A stretch of DNA of 64,000 nucleotides, from positions 40,955-104,954 of the forward strand of contig JAGRJD010000014.1 of assembly GCA_020442915.1 (NCBI GenBank), in the 5' to 3' direction. The translations under genes were made by a program, and so were the position numbers. Source of the stretch: Thiothrix sp. Its GTDB lineage: Bacteria > Pseudomonadota > Gammaproteobacteria > Thiotrichales > Thiotrichaceae. Shown piece after piece: positions 63,315 to 64,000 of the stretch. Position 1 is the stretch's first letter. The number at the start of each line of letters is the position of its first letter. A model generated the notes under the pieces. That model ran no database searches. It saw only the letters and a list, made by a program, of their open reading frames with translations, and was not told where the DNA came from.

Positions 63315-64000
63315 ATGAACCTGTGGCTGTCTGCCGGAATCATTTTCACGGTTCTGGCCATTTTTTTCCTGCTCTATCGCTGGGGCAATATCCGCTGTAT
63401 CGGCGTCACCCCGACCCATACCTTTACTTTTGTTGCCATCCTGTTCACCTCGGGCCTGGATGTGGGGCTGATCATGTTCCCGCTGACCGAGTTCGGCACC
63501 TATGCCGATACCACCGGCAATCCGGAGTATGCTTTCACCAATCCGCTGGCACTGGAGTTCGGGTTCTGGGGCTTCCTGATCTGGGGCTTTTATTTCCTGA
63601 CCTGCTTTTACTTCTGCATTATCGAACCCAGGGTCCGCTTTTTTGACATTCCGGTCGTCAAATGGATCAACAACGTTGTCATTATCGGTACCTGCGCCTT
63701 CACTGCCTACCTGCTGCTGAGCAACCTGCCCTGGTACCTGCCCCAGATCGGTGATGGCGAAAGCATTGTCATCACCTTCTATGTGATCGTGTTCTGCGTG
63801 ATTCTGGCCGCCACTTACTCCAGCACTGACATCAAATACGTGCGCATTCTCAGCCTGGCCTCGACCTGGCTGTTTCTGGCCCTGATTGCCGGGATGTGGA
63901 TTGGTGCCGCCATCGCTCCGCAGGTATTTGTGGAGCGGCTGAGTCTGGTTGGTGACTATTTCTCCAATCTGCCTGCATTCATTCTGCCCATCAATGATTA
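63315..64000 (+). CDS. Divergent BCCT-like membrane transporter, 5' part
   Basis: An open frame from an ATG preceded by ACGGAGGAG runs to the end of the window (228 codons, no stop). It encodes at least six hydrophobic helices. HTFTFVAILFTSGLDVGLIMF and LALEFGFWGFLIWGFYF occupy the places of the BCCT-family glycine-rich and Trp-rich helix motifs, but the usual GMGIGL and multiple Trp residues are not conserved. Its position after betIBA suggests choline or betaine uptake. The family assignment is tentative; the C-terminal half is missing. Confidence 0.6.
   Translation, partial: MNLWLSAGIIFTVLAIFFLLYRWGNIRCIGVTPTHTFTFVAILFTSGLDVGLIMFPLTEFGTYADTTGNPEYAFTNPLALEFGFWGFLIWGFYFLTCFYFCIIEPRVRFFDIPVVKWINNVVIIGTCAFTAYLLLSNLPWYLPQIGDGESIVITFYVIVFCVILAATYSSTDIKYVRILSLASTWLFLALIAGMWIGAAIAPQVFVERLSLVGDYFSNLPAFILPIND

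Overview
The window looks like chromosomal DNA from a gammaproteobacterium, probably marine or salt-tolerant. The evidence is sspA-sspB directly linked to petABC, a YajR-type transporter beside ssb, a DUF3581-like gene, trpD-trpC and lgt-thyA in tandem, a type II secretion cluster, a TRAP transporter and a betIBA choline-to-glycine-betaine locus. By eye the DNA is moderately GC-rich, with a markedly AT-rich patch near 44.65-44.8 kb and a GC3-richer stretch over betB-betA. Genus cannot be assigned from sequence reading alone. I saw no rRNA, tRNA, CRISPR array, insertion sequence or prophage.

Layout. 1-7 kb (minus strand): fragment of a dihydroorotase-like gene, folA, sspB, sspA, a strong terminator, the cytochrome bc1 operon petA-petB-petC, then a Nif3-like gene and hisC. 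7-16.7 kb: acuI/yhdH-type reductase, a secreted EndoU-like nuclease, moaB, a MarR regulator divergent from dctPQM, a small membrane protein, a CDF-type metal transporter divergent from its MerR regulator, and a B12-binding radical SAM protein. 16.8-24.7 kb (plus): yajR-type MFS, ssb, trpD, trpC, lgt, thyA, a DUF3581-like gene and an ABC-F ATPase. 24.8-35.3 kb (minus): a small surface-polysaccharide group (polymerase/ligase-like membrane protein, exported beta-propeller-like protein, deacetylase with three repeated C-terminal modules), then gspD-gspE-gspF. 35.4-41 kb (minus): suhB and the SUF iron-sulfur operon sufB-C-D-sufT-A-type carrier-sufE, which lacks sufS. 41.3-44.6 kb: lhgO, an EamA exporter and a LysR regulator.

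44.7-52.3 kb (plus): a complete tripartite RND efflux locus with an outer-membrane lipoprotein, two different periplasmic adaptors and an inner-membrane pump. The first adaptor carries an N-terminal LysM domain. 52.4-56.8 kb (minus): an alpha-glucoside/trehalose-type ABC importer behind a promoter with two LacI-type palindromes spaced four helical turns apart. 57-59.1 kb: scpB and gdhA. 59.4-64 kb: betI-betB-betA and the start of a divergent BCCT-like transporter that runs off the window.

The most unusual items are: (1) the LysM-bearing adaptor in a two-adaptor RND locus; (2) a GspD secretin with seven N1-type repeats, where three is usual; (3) the secreted EndoU-like ribonuclease; (4) the deacetylase with near-identical tandem modules; (5) a three-arm RNA hairpin switch and twin operators in the sugar ABC operon; (6) a SUF operon with SufE but no SufS.
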